Of a stretch of DNA of 64,000 nucleotides, positions 1 to 8,507 are shown one piece after another (position 1 is the first letter of the stretch; the number at the start of each line of letters is the position of its first letter). Position numbers and translations under genes: made by a program. Under the pieces are notes generated by a model. It saw only the letters and a list, made by a program, of their open reading frames with translations, did not search any database and was not told where the DNA came from. Source of the DNA: Marivirga sericea (GTDB lineage: Bacteria > Bacteroidota > Bacteroidia > Cytophagales > Cyclobacteriaceae); the NCBI RefSeq assembly GCF_900177665.1, contig NZ_FXAW01000005.1:372001-436000 (forward strand), read 5' to 3'.

Positions 1-308
1 TTGCCATACTGTTTATTCCTTACAGCAGCAGTTTTGCAGTTTTAGCGGGACTATCAGCTATTTTAGGATTGGGGACTGCCTTGGTTTACCCTACTTTTTT
101 ATCGACTATTGCACAGGCCACCAGTCCGCAGCAAAGAGCTGAAAGTATAGGGACATTCAGGCTTTGGAGAGATTTAGGCTATGCTTTTGGCGCTGTAATT
201 TCTGGAATTACTGCTGATTTATTTGGGGTAGATTATGCTATTTTATTGATTGCAGGTTTGACTATTATATCTTCCCTTATTATCAAATTTAGAATGCCTG
301 CAAAATAA
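1..308 (+). CDS. MFS transporter, C-terminal end only (5' truncated by window)
   Basis: The reading frame is open from base 3 to the TAA at 306-308, so this is the last ~101 codons of a longer gene that starts outside the window. It encodes alternating hydrophobic stretches typical of the last membrane helices of a major facilitator superfamily permease. There is a Gly-rich helix (AGLSAILGLGTALVYP), a short loop with charged residues (QQRAES), then a helix ending in FRMPAK. The pattern GxxxDLGYAFGAVxxG fits the helix 10/11 region of MFS drug or sugar efflux proteins. The substrate cannot be told from this fragment. It converges on the dab operon and shares a terminator with it. Confidence 0.7.
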   Translation, partial: AILFIPYSSSFAVLAGLSAILGLGTALVYPTFLSTIAQATSPQQRAESIGTFRLWRDLGYAFGAVISGITADLFGVDYAILLIAGLTIISSLIIKFRMPAK

Positions 309-331
309 GTGATGGCCTTAAATATAAAATA

Positions 332-354
332 GCATCTTGACCGAATCAAGATGC
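332..354. terminator. Bidirectional terminator between MFS gene and dabA
   Basis: A perfect 9-bp stem (GCATCTTGA at 332-340, TCAAGATGC at 346-354) closes a 5-nt loop. On the minus strand the stem is followed by a T-rich run (complement of 321-331), so it should end the dab transcript well. On the plus strand the tail is less T-rich. Confidence 0.75.
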
Positions 355-378
355 CATTTCCCCTTCAGGCAATTTGAA

Positions 379-2916
379 TTAAACTAACTCTTCAATCAAT
401 TTTTCATTTCGCTCAAAAATCCCTTCCTCCACATTCAACTTTTTCCACTTTAATTCTCCATCATATATATCAGTGACCTCTCCTTCATCATTCATAGCCA
501 TTAAAAAAATCCAGCGATTATCGCAAAGTTCTCGCACTGAATCATGCTTTTCCAACATCTGTATCATGGCTTCTTTTGGTGCATTAATTACTACACTTAA
601 TCTTAATGGTTCGTGTTGATAGTTTACCCCGTCATATATGGATTGCATCGGTAATCCTGATCTTAAATCTCCTGCAAACCCTTCCAATACTCCCACTCCT
701 GAGGTCACATTATGCAATGTCTTATTACCTGACCCAAAATGTTTGTTATCTACTGTTGAAGCATAATATTGTAGGTTTATCCAACTGGTTACAATCATAG
801 GTGCAGTCATGATTGCCTCTAAAACTGCAAATCCTTTATCATCTTTCCAATTATAAGAATGCAAGAAGGAGCGTCCCTCTAAATTCAACCCACGGGTAAT
901 GGTTCGCGGGGCCACCACAAACGAAGAACAACCTGCAAGTCCCCATTCCGGTCTAATCTGCGACCAATCATTGCTTCTTGACCGAACAAAAGAATCAATA
1001 TCCCCATCACCTTCCATACTCATTCTCAAAACTCTTTCTGCCCGTGCGGATTTACCAGCCTGACGAATTCTTTGCTTGATGTTTTCTAAATCTTCTTGAT
1101 GAGAATCAGGAACTAAATCTGTATTGAAGAGTGATACTTCATCCGTAGTGGTGTCATGCAAACAAGCAAGAAAATAAGTTGTATCTGGAATAAAAATGTT
1201 ATCTATTGCCAACTGCCTCCTTACTTCTTTATCATTTAATATAACGGAAGCTACTTTTGCATTAGCTTCTCCTGATTGTCCTGCGCAGGCTCCACAATCC
1301 AATCCGGAAGCATGTGGATTATTTACTGAAGTGGATCCATGTCCAACAATCATGATCATGCGAGCAAAATTATTCGTTAAGGACATAGCTTGCAATGCTC
1401 CTTTAGCCATATTCACTCGATCGGCCAAGGGAATTCCCGTGATCTGTCCCCCATTCTGACGACTTTCAATGTCAACAGATAAATTTTCAATTTCCTTTTT
1501 ACTTAGCCCATTGTGTTGTGGATGTGGAACGGGTCTTGTAATCCCGAATGAATCCGTAAAAAGTTTAGGAAGTAATGAGAGACCAACAGGGCTCACAAAA
1601 CCAAACGAAGTTATAGCGCTAGATTTGAAAGATTTCCAAGCAAAACTGAAAGCCCTGTTAAGCTTTCTTCTTAAAATCACTTTTTCGTTTTGGTTCTGAT
1701 CATCTATCTTTTCTAACACCTTATATCCTGAAGGTATTAAAGCCGGGCATTGATCGTATCCATCATCATGTCCAACTTTCACAAAATTGATTGGAAAGCC
1801 AAAGAAGCCAGCAAACCCTAAGGTTTCGAATTCTGGTGCTACCGACTCCAAATTCCTGCGGTACACTTCCGAACGAACATCAATACAGAAAACTGCTTGA
1901 ACTTTACACTTTATATTTTCTTGATTAGATTGAACTTTTACTTTAAATTTTCCGGTTAATTTTCTTTGAGCAGATAAATCATAGGCTTCTTGCAAAATAA
2001 GTAAATCTGAAATTGCCGAATTGCTACCTTCAGAAAAACCCTTTTTGATCATCTCCTCTTTTGCAATCTTCCACTGACTTTCCAACACTGGATTTTTCAA
2101 AGCATTGAAAATTCCATATTCCCAACACACCAAAATAGACAAAAACTCACTTACCAATTCCTCTTCTCTTCCATATCTATTGCTATCCCAATCGAAATGA
2201 GCAATATAGGAAGACCAACCCCCGACTCTTAGAAGTAAACTATGCAGGTAAATAGGAAGTGCTTCTTCATCGAGACCCAAACTATCGATTGCGATTTTCG
2301 CGGCCTCGGTAGGATTATCAGGTAATTCAGTGATCAACTGATGAAATCCCTTAAGACCCATTAAAGAAGGTGACCTGTTCGTTTCAGCTTCTATTTTCCA
2401 TGCAGAAAACAAACTTAACTGATGCTTATCTTTTTTCCATTGGCTTTGAGCCTGATCAAAATAAGATGATGCCCATGATGAGATACAATCAAGCATAAAA
2501 TCCGGCCAGTTGGCCGAGCTAATTTTCCTTGCTACCTCTGCAACCGTATTAACTTTAGGAGTCTTTACTTTTTCAAAATCCTTCGATTTTAAATCCCTGA
2601 TAAAAGAAGGAGCATCATCATACTCAATTGTCTTATTCTTTGCTAATACTATTTCTATGTCCTCTAGCAATAATTTGTTTTCTTGAATTGCTTTTAGATA
2701 GTAATCTCGTGGCATGGTCGTCTGAATGCCCGCCTGAAAAGACAATTGCCGGGCAATTGATTCAAAAGAATGCCCACTAAGCCCCAAGTATGGATTAACT
2801 GCTACAAAATTCTCCAATGGCCAGAGAGGAGCAATTTTCTTTGCAGCAGTATGTAAAGCCTGGGCCATTTTTTCATTAGTAAAAATTATTTCAGAAGTAT
2901 TGATACTATTTGACAT
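379..2916 (-). CDS. dabA: Inorganic carbon transporter subunit DabA (DUF2309)
   Basis: DabA is the cytoplasmic, zinc-binding, beta-carbonic-anhydrase-like subunit of the DAB system. It is proposed to hydrate CO2 vectorially to bicarbonate, energised by the membrane partner DabB. The 845-residue protein has the family length. It shows the expected metal site: C344 and D346 in the FCIDVRSE motif, then H526 (VGHGS) and C541 (LDCGACAG), with the same 15-residue His-Cys spacing known for the characterised protein. I start at the ATG at 2914-2916; a TTG two codons upstream is in frame but less likely. It is the last gene of the operon, 59 nt after dabB. The family assignment is firm; activity in this organism is inferred. 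Confidence 0.93.
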   Translation of the reverse strand: MSNSINTSEIIFTNEKMAQALHTAAKKIAPLWPLENFVAVNPYLGLSGHSFESIARQLSFQAGIQTTMPRDYYLKAIQENKLLLEDIEIVLAKNKTIEYDDAPSFIRDLKSKDFEKVKTPKVNTVAEVARKISSANWPDFMLDCISSWASSYFDQAQSQWKKDKHQLSLFSAWKIEAETNRSPSLMGLKGFHQLITELPDNPTEAAKIAIDSLGLDEEALPIYLHSLLLRVGGWSSYIAHFDWDSNRYGREEELVSEFLSILVCWEYGIFNALKNPVLESQWKIAKEEMIKKGFSEGSNSAISDLLILQEAYDLSAQRKLTGKFKVKVQSNQENIKCKVQAVFCIDVRSEVYRRNLESVAPEFETLGFAGFFGFPINFVKVGHDDGYDQCPALIPSGYKVLEKIDDQNQNEKVILRRKLNRAFSFAWKSFKSSAITSFGFVSPVGLSLLPKLFTDSFGITRPVPHPQHNGLSKKEIENLSVDIESRQNGGQITGIPLADRVNMAKGALQAMSLTNNFARMIMIVGHGSTSVNNPHASGLDCGACAGQSGEANAKVASVILNDKEVRRQLAIDNIFIPDTTYFLACLHDTTTDEVSLFNTDLVPDSHQEDLENIKQRIRQAGKSARAERVLRMSMEGDGDIDSFVRSRSNDWSQIRPEWGLAGCSSFVVAPRTITRGLNLEGRSFLHSYNWKDDKGFAVLEAIMTAPMIVTSWINLQYYASTVDNKHFGSGNKTLHNVTSGVGVLEGFAGDLRSGLPMQSIYDGVNYQHEPLRLSVVINAPKEAMIQMLEKHDSVRELCDNRWIFLMAMNDEGEVTDIYDGELKWKKLNVEEGIFERNEKLIEELV

Positions 2917-2975
2917 TATCAATTGTTTTTTTACACAAAATTTGATTGCAATAAATATTTAGTAAATAACTTACC

Positions 2976-4583
2976 CTAATCATATCTCTTTATTAGATCG
3001 GACTCTTCTTTAGAAGTCTTGACATATAAAGCACCCACTAGACGATCAAATAGCACATTAGCATATAACCCATTCCGAAAATGGATTGACCACCTTTGCC
3101 AGATATCTTTATTCTTAAGCATAGGAGCAAAGATTTGAATGAGGACCAATCCTCCAAAAATAATCAGCCAAAAGAAGAGCAAAATAGTAACTGCGGTAGA
3201 TGGCTGGCTAATAGCAGGTATTTGAGATTTCAAAATAGTGCCCATTAGCGTTTCGAGACTAAAAAACGCTAAAGCAACGAGAGTGGCCATTGCTACCACC
3301 CTTGAAATCAACTTTCTTCCTGCGGAAGAATCAAAAGCAGTACCTATCAATAAAGATAAGCCCATTACTATTATGCAGCTAATAACCAGCAGTGACAATT
3401 CTTCAATGGGATTGACTCCCCAGAGATATGCCAAGCCACTAAAAATTGTAAAAGCCAAAATAATACTTATGATTAGAACAATCGGATTAGCCGTTCTCTT
3501 TGGTAAAGAAATTTTTGATGCTTTCTTAACATCTATAAAGCTTCCTGATGAAAGAAAAGCATGTGCTTTATAAAAAGAATGAGCAACCAAATGCAACATA
3601 GCTGCGGCGTATATTCCAAACCCACATAGCAGCAAACTAAAACCCATGTGCGAGATACTGGAATAGCCCAAGGCTGTTTTAACGGAAGACTGCGTCATGT
3701 AAGCAATCGAACCAAAAATAGCTGTGAATCCTCCGAACACGATCAACAAAATGGGTGCAGAAGTTGACTCCATCATGACAAATGACATTCTGGCTACTAA
3801 AAATGGCCCAGCATTCAATAGACCAGCATGCAACAAGGCAGAAACAGGTGTTGGAGTCTCCATTACTTCTACTAGCCATGCATGGGTGGGAAACAAGGCT
3901 GATTTCAAGATGGCCGCAAGAGCAATAAGTGCTGCAGCGATTTCGATAGAGGGATCTAAAGCATTAGGGCTACTTTTAAGCCCGGAGAATATTTCTTGCA
4001 AATTACCTGTTCCAAAGTGATTATATAATAGAACTATTGCTCCTAATAAAAATAAATCGCTCAATCGAGCAGCTATGAACTTCTTCCTAGCAGCTAATTT
4101 AGATCTTCGTCTTCCCGAATAGAATAAGAGCAGTCGATGCAAAGATATGCTTGTTAAAACCCAGGCTATCCATAGCATTCCTAAATTGCCTGCAAGCACT
4201 AATAATTGTACCGAGGCAATAGTAGCAGCAAGTCTTCCTATAAAGACTCCTTGTCTATTGTCTCCATCCATATAGTTAAAACTAAACCTCATCACTATAA
4301 AACTGATCAGATTAATCATACTGAAAATCAGCACGCTTAGTGAATCCAGTCTAATTGAAAATCCCAGATTATTAAAATCATAACTTTGGCTTTCCAACAA
4401 ACCAAATTGATAAACAATCACAACACTGATTAAGGCTACTATTATGGCCAAATAACTGGAAATTCGACTCACTCGAATCAAGTTATGGGGCCTTAAACCA
4501 CGGATAAACCAAGATAAGATAGCGATAACCACGAATAACAAGGGAGAAACTAAAACCGATATTGTAAATAGATCTGTGGTCAT
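2976..4583 (-). CDS. dabB: DAB carbon-uptake membrane subunit DabB (NuoL-like proton channel)
   Basis: A 535-residue polytopic membrane protein of the proton-conducting transporter family (NADH:quinone oxidoreductase subunit 5/MrpA-like, PF00361). The core has many hydrophobic helices and the conserved pattern LFPTHAWLVEVMETPTPVSA, with buried Lys, His and Glu residues that carry protons in this family. Next to a DUF2309 gene and far from any nuo genes, it is best read as DabB. It would couple cation or proton entry to DabA-driven CO2 hydration. The ATG at 4581-4583 lies 10 nt downstream of the preceding small gene, so the genes are cotranscribed. Automated pipelines often label this protein NADH dehydrogenase subunit L. 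Confidence 0.9.
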   Translation of the reverse strand: MTTDLFTISVLVSPLLFVVIAILSWFIRGLRPHNLIRVSRISSYLAIIVALISVVIVYQFGLLESQSYDFNNLGFSIRLDSLSVLIFSMINLISFIVMRFSFNYMDGDNRQGVFIGRLAATIASVQLLVLAGNLGMLWIAWVLTSISLHRLLLFYSGRRRSKLAARKKFIAARLSDLFLLGAIVLLYNHFGTGNLQEIFSGLKSSPNALDPSIEIAAALIALAAILKSALFPTHAWLVEVMETPTPVSALLHAGLLNAGPFLVARMSFVMMESTSAPILLIVFGGFTAIFGSIAYMTQSSVKTALGYSSISHMGFSLLLCGFGIYAAAMLHLVAHSFYKAHAFLSSGSFIDVKKASKISLPKRTANPIVLIISIILAFTIFSGLAYLWGVNPIEELSLLVISCIIVMGLSLLIGTAFDSSAGRKLISRVVAMATLVALAFFSLETLMGTILKSQIPAISQPSTAVTILLFFWLIIFGGLVLIQIFAPMLKNKDIWQRWSIHFRNGLYANVLFDRLVGALYVKTSKEESDLIKRYD

Positions 4584-4593
4584 TTTAACAGTA

Positions 4594-4881
4594 TTATTTT
4601 AATTCGAGAGTTATAGTTGAATTGATTTTTACCGTTTTACCAGCTGCTTTAGCAGCATCAATGATAGCTAACATCTTTTCTCTACTTTCTTTCAATTCTT
4701 CAATTCGCTTTATTGAGTTTTCATCGACTTTGCCAAGTCTTTCTTTAGAACTAAAATCCTTTAAATTGTGAAAATTGATTTTTTGAATTATCAGGTTTGA
4801 AACAATTTCTCGCGCATCTTCTGCAGAATATTCGCCTCTTACTAAAGCTTCAGTTTGCTTATTCACTAATACTTGTTCCAT
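4594..4881 (-). CDS. Small helical protein, first gene of the dab operon
   Basis: A 95-residue soluble protein from the ATG at 4879-4881 (a TTG four codons earlier is also in frame). It has no signal peptide, no membrane helix and no cysteine. It is rich in Glu, Lys and Ala and predicted mostly helical, with charged segments around EYSAEDAREIV and KRIEELKESREKML. I do not recognise a family. Only 10 nt separate it from dabB, and it lies directly behind the divergent regulator, so it is likely coregulated. A role as assembly or regulatory partner of DabA/DabB is inference from position only. Confidence 0.75.
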   Translation of the reverse strand: MEQVLVNKQTEALVRGEYSAEDAREIVSNLIIQKINFHNLKDFSSKERLGKVDENSIKRIEELKESREKMLAIIDAAKAAGKTVKINSTITLELK

Positions 4882-4987
4882 AATAAATGACAATGTTTAA
4901 TGTTTTTAAAATTTATTTCTACAAATTTGCGAAACATTATTCATATATTTTTATTTATATGTTTTATACAAATCATAAACTATTATT
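4882..4987. promoter_or_regulatory. Divergent control region between dab operon and its LysR regulator
   Basis: This 106-nt, extremely AT-rich gap separates two divergent starts, the usual place for a LysR operator that controls both the regulator and its target operon. It contains stretches such as TTTATATG and TTTTATACAAA, but I could not single out a convincing operator or a pair of promoters, so the call rests on gene arrangement. Confidence 0.4.
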
Positions 4988-5884
4988 ATGAACTATACTA
5001 TACATCAATTAAAGATATTTCTGAAAGTGGTACAGCACGAGAGCATTACAAAAGCATCCGTAGAACTTTTTATGTCACAACCAGCTGTTTCTATCCAACT
5101 AAAAAACTTTCAAGATCAATTCGATATATCCTTATATGAAATTGTAAACAGAAGATTGCATGTCACTGATTTCGGGAAAGAAATAGCCTTGATTGCAGAA
5201 AGAGTAATAGAAGAACTAAATAATATCAATTACAAAACAGAAGCCTACAATGGCATGCTGACAGGAAAACTTAAAATATCCTGTGCTTCTACTGGCAAAT
5301 ACGTTGTTCCATTTTTTCTTGAAGGATTCTTATCGAAAAATTCTGGTATAGATTTACTTCTAGATGTCACCAACAAAAGTAAAGTGATTCAAAGTTTGAA
5401 AGACAATGAAATAGATTTTGCCTTAGTCAGTGTATTACCTGATTTACTAGACGTTGAAGAAGAACTGTTAATAGATAATAAATTATACCTGATAAGCAAT
5501 CAAGAGAGTCATAGTGAATTAAAGCCACTCATCTATAGAGAAGAAGGATCAGCTACAAGAAGTGCCATGGAACATTACTATGGAACTCACAATTCCAACT
5601 ATCGTAAGAAACTAGAATTGACATCAAATGAAGCTGTAAAGCAAGCTGTTATCGCAGGATTAGGTAATTCTATAATGCCACTAATTGGCATAAAAAATGA
5701 ATTGCTAGATAAGCAATTGTTTATTTTACCTTCAAAGGATTTACCTGTAAAAACAAAATGGAGATTAATTTGGCTTAAGGGCAAAAGAATGTCTCCAGTT
5801 TCCCAAGCGTACTTAGACTTTATCAGGTTAAATAAAAATGAAATTCTCGATCAGAACTTTAAATGGTATCAGAACTTTAAGTAA
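4988..5884 (+). CDS. LysR-type transcriptional regulator (CbbR/CysB-like)
   Basis: A 298-residue LysR regulator. Residues ~1-60 form the winged helix-turn-helix with the signature ASVELFMSQPAVSIQLKNFQ. Residues ~90-290 form the periplasmic-binding-like effector domain. It is transcribed away from the dab operon across a 106-nt gap, so control of carbon uptake, analogous to CbbR/CcmR control of CO2-responsive genes, is a reasonable inference. The 3' end carries a 12-bp direct repeat (5851-5862 and 5869-5880) that encodes QNFK twice, which looks like a small tandem duplication lengthening the C-terminus. The ATG at 4988 gives the standard N-terminus of the family. Confidence 0.88.
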   Translation: MNYTIHQLKIFLKVVQHESITKASVELFMSQPAVSIQLKNFQDQFDISLYEIVNRRLHVTDFGKEIALIAERVIEELNNINYKTEAYNGMLTGKLKISCASTGKYVVPFFLEGFLSKNSGIDLLLDVTNKSKVIQSLKDNEIDFALVSVLPDLLDVEEELLIDNKLYLISNQESHSELKPLIYREEGSATRSAMEHYYGTHNSNYRKKLELTSNEAVKQAVIAGLGNSIMPLIGIKNELLDKQLFILPSKDLPVKTKWRLIWLKGKRMSPVSQAYLDFIRLNKNEILDQNFKWYQNFK

Positions 5885-5895
5885 ATGATTTCTAC

Positions 5896-6219
5896 TCATT
5901 TTAAACCTTTAATCCCATTGTTTTTTAACAATTCCGAATTAAGCTGATTCGCATTTGTAATCGTAGTATTCAACCCACCTTGCTGCCAGTAAAAAAGATT
6001 AGGCTGCAGGCCAATGATGACCATGACCGATCATAGCCAGCATTCTTAATTGATGAATTTTAGTATGTTCTAAATCACTATAAAGAACCCATCTATTTAA
6101 TTCATCAGAACTTCTCTTTGAATAGTAGCTGAAATAGAGGGAATCGATCAGTCCCTAACTTTTAATCCAAATGATCCGATTCTTAGAGAAACTGCGATGA
6201 TAAAACTAAATGCTATCAT
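5896..6219 (-). pseudogene. Frameshifted remnant of a ~108-codon gene of unknown function
   Basis: Reading the minus strand from the ATG at 6217-6219, the first frame gives a hydrophobic start (MIAFSFIIAVSLRIGSFGLK) and stops early. A different frame then reads smoothly through SDELNRWVLYSDLEHTKIH and LRMLAMIGHGHHWPAA. The original frame resumes with PNLFYWQQGGLNTTITNANQ and ends KNNGIKGLK at the TGA at 5896-5898. The pieces join with two compensating indels (near 6155 and near 6000), so start and stop are in the same frame, 108 codons apart. The pieces read as protein-like, and the end lies 11 nt from the convergent LysR gene. It could be a decayed small membrane-anchored protein, or an intact gene with two sequence errors. 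I do not recognise the family. Confidence 0.55.
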
Positions 6220-6269
6220 AAGCTTAATAATTAGTATATTCTTTACAACTAAATATAACTAGTATTTCC

Positions 6270-6300
6270 TTGGCTTGTGAAAAGCTTTTCTCTACATTTG
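6270..6300 (+). promoter_or_regulatory. Bacteroidota-type promoter of the B12 uptake operon
   Basis: TTG at 6270-6272, a 20-nt spacer and TACATTTG at 6293-6300 match the -33 TTTG/-7 TAnnTTTG consensus of Bacteroidota sigma factor. Transcription would start a few bases downstream, exactly where the first strand of the riboswitch begins at 6307. Confidence 0.7.
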
Positions 6301-6306
6301 CATACG

Positions 6307-6520
6307 AATTATGGTTTCTGTTGGAAAACATTCCTTCAGGATTAAAAGGGAATTCGGTGCTTGGTTTTGATTTTTGAAACTAATATTCCGAAACTGTCCC
6401 CGCAACTGTAAGTCCAATTTTTTATTGAATTGCATTACCCTTGCCACTGACCGCTAGCTAGCGGTTGGGAAGGCCGCAACTTCAAAGGACGAGTCAGGAG
6501 ACCTGCCATAACCTATAATT
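6307..6520 (+). promoter_or_regulatory. Cobalamin (B12) riboswitch upstream of btuB
   Basis: All landmarks of the adenosylcobalamin-class aptamer are present in order. There is a closing P1 helix (6307-6316 with 6510-6520, one bulge), the GGGAATTCGGTG and TTCCGAAACTGTCCCCGC segment (6348-6402), ACTGTAAG, TTGCCACTG, GGGAAGGCCGC, and the B12 box AGTCAGGAGACCTGCC at 6492-6507. A 16-bp perfect palindrome, ACCGCTAGCTAGCGGT at 6450-6465, forms an extra peripheral hairpin. No strong U-tailed terminator follows before the btuB start at 6618, so control is probably by hiding the ribosome site, though a weak hairpin at 6526-6545 could take part. Binding of B12 should lower btuB expression. Confidence 0.95.
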
Positions 6521-6617
6521 ATTTTCGACTTTCGGGTGAAAGGTCAGGAATGTACGAAAGCTATAAGCTAACTTTTTTACATCTGATTTTGACCGTGGTC
6601 GCATTAAACTATATTTT

Positions 6618-8507
6618 ATGCGATTAGGTATCTTATTTTTATTGTTATTTTTCGGATACGAAATAGTAGCGCAAAACTCACAAGATAGTATTCCTGTCTT
6701 GAAAGAAGTATCTGTGTCTGGTAATTTTGAAAAACAATTTCTGCCAGGAAATAATATCATATTGCCCAAAGCTAAAACCCTTGACTTTTATAGTGGCGAA
6801 AACATTAGCAGCGTTTTATCCCAAAATAGCAGTATCTATTTCAAAGAATACGGGAATGGAATGCTCACTACCATTGCATTCCGTGGTACTAGCGCAAGCC
6901 AGACTGCAGTACTTTGGAATAATTTCAATATCAACAGTTTTACCTTAGGGCAAACTGATTTTTCATTAATTCCCGTTGAAGCCATTTCAGAAATCTCAGT
7001 TATCCCTGGAAGTGGAAGTAGCATGGGTGGTAATGGCGCTTTTGGAGGGGCTGTTCTTTTAGAAAACCCATTGCAGTTTAAATCAGGTCATCAGTTGTCA
7101 TTCGGTCAACAAATTGGAAGCTTTGGACAACTCAATAGTACTTTATCCGCGCATGGAAGTAATGGAGACTGGGCATACAGCAGCAAACTGTATTGGGGAC
7201 GAGCAGAAAATGATTTTGAGATTCTACAAACGGGTGATAAACAGAATAATGCAAGCTTTGACAGATGGGGTATCAATCAAAACATTGGATATAAAATTAG
7301 TCCTAATAATACGTTGAAATTAGCCGTTTGGTACAACGATAATTTTAGAGAAATACAACCTCCTATTGGCTCCAACAGAGATATAAATGAACAGTCAGAC
7401 TATAATTTGAGAACTCATCTAAATTATGAGAGAACTGAAGAGAAGAGTCATTTGAATATTGGAACGGGCTATTTTATTGACGAAATGGATTACAGATTAA
7501 ATCAAGCTGTTTCTTACTTTATAGTAAATCGATGGGAAAGCTTTGCCGATTTTAAATATCATTTCTCAAGCAAACATCAAGTACAATTGTCTACACGCCA
7601 CAATCATATAAAAGCTAAAAATCAGAGTTATGAATTTGGTAGTGCTCAAGAAGAGCGCTACAGTGTCCGTGCTTTATTCAAAGGAGAAATCTTTATGGAC
7701 ATTGACTATGCATTTCATTTAAGACAGCAAATTGTGCCAGGAGTAACAATTCCAATTTCTCCTTATATTGGTATATCCACTCCTTTCTTTAAGACGACAA
7801 ATCACCAATTAAACCTGAAAGTAAATACCTCCTACAATTACCGTTTGCCGACTTTGAACGATAGATTTTGGAATGAAGCAGGAAGACCCAATCTTAATTC
7901 AGAGACTTCTTGGAATAAAGAAGCTTCCTTATCCTCTCAACATCGGTGGAATGATATAAAATCAATGTTCTCTATAACTGCCTATCATAATCAAGTAGAT
8001 AATTGGATTCAATGGATTCCAGACAATAACAGTCAATGGAGGCCAAGAAATATTAAAAAGGTGCTGGCACGAGGAATTGAAACAAGTGCATCTGTTGAGT
8101 TTCCTGTAGCATCAGAATTGAAATTTGAAGCCAACGGACAATACAGCTACACAAAATCAACAGTGCAGGAAAGTGAGGGAAATCAAAATGAAATTGGTAA
8201 ACAATTGATTTATACGCCCCTTCACAAAGCTAACGCTTCCGCTTCCATTATTTGGAAAGAATTTTCAATAGATGTTTTTCAACAGCGAACTGGAAAAGTT
8301 TTTACAACCAATAGTAATTCAGAAGTATTTGCTTTACAACCCTTTTTCCTAACTGATCTGGGATTGAATTGGAAATCCAATCTATGGCACCTATCTGCTA
8401 AAGCTCAAAATCTATTCAATCAAGAATACTCCCTCTACTCAGGCTATGCTATGCCCGGTAGAAATTATCAATTAACAATTCAATATAAAATAAATTTCAA
8501 AAAATGA
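6618..8507 (+). CDS. btuB: TonB-dependent outer membrane receptor for cobalamin (BtuB-like)
   Basis: A 629-residue outer membrane receptor. A signal peptide (MRLGILFLLLFFGYEIVAQ) precedes a plug domain (~residues 30-150, with SVLSQNSSIYFKEYG and the IRG-like AFRGTSASQ segment). A 22-strand type barrel follows, ending in a family-typical C-terminal strand (YQLTIQYKINFKK). The B12 riboswitch directly upstream identifies the substrate as cobalamin or a related corrinoid. The length matches BtuB rather than the long SusC-type receptors. The next gene overlaps its stop by 4 nt (ATGA), so the two are translationally coupled. The energy source would be TonB-ExbBD, encoded elsewhere. Confidence 0.93.
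   Translation: MRLGILFLLLFFGYEIVAQNSQDSIPVLKEVSVSGNFEKQFLPGNNIILPKAKTLDFYSGENISSVLSQNSSIYFKEYGNGMLTTIAFRGTSASQTAVLWNNFNINSFTLGQTDFSLIPVEAISEISVIPGSGSSMGGNGAFGGAVLLENPLQFKSGHQLSFGQQIGSFGQLNSTLSAHGSNGDWAYSSKLYWGRAENDFEILQTGDKQNNASFDRWGINQNIGYKISPNNTLKLAVWYNDNFREIQPPIGSNRDINEQSDYNLRTHLNYERTEEKSHLNIGTGYFIDEMDYRLNQAVSYFIVNRWESFADFKYHFSSKHQVQLSTRHNHIKAKNQSYEFGSAQEERYSVRALFKGEIFMDIDYAFHLRQQIVPGVTIPISPYIGISTPFFKTTNHQLNLKVNTSYNYRLPTLNDRFWNEAGRPNLNSETSWNKEASLSSQHRWNDIKSMFSITAYHNQVDNWIQWIPDNNSQWRPRNIKKVLARGIETSASVEFPVASELKFEANGQYSYTKSTVQESEGNQNEIGKQLIYTPLHKANASASIIWKEFSIDVFQQRTGKVFTTNSNSEVFALQPFFLTDLGLNWKSNLWHLSAKAQNLFNQEYSLYSGYAMPGRNYQLTIQYKINFKK

Noticed and set aside
3238-3573. 111-codon plus-strand frame inside dabB
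   Set aside because: Antisense shadow of a membrane protein gene; hydrophobicity only mirrors the complementary strand.
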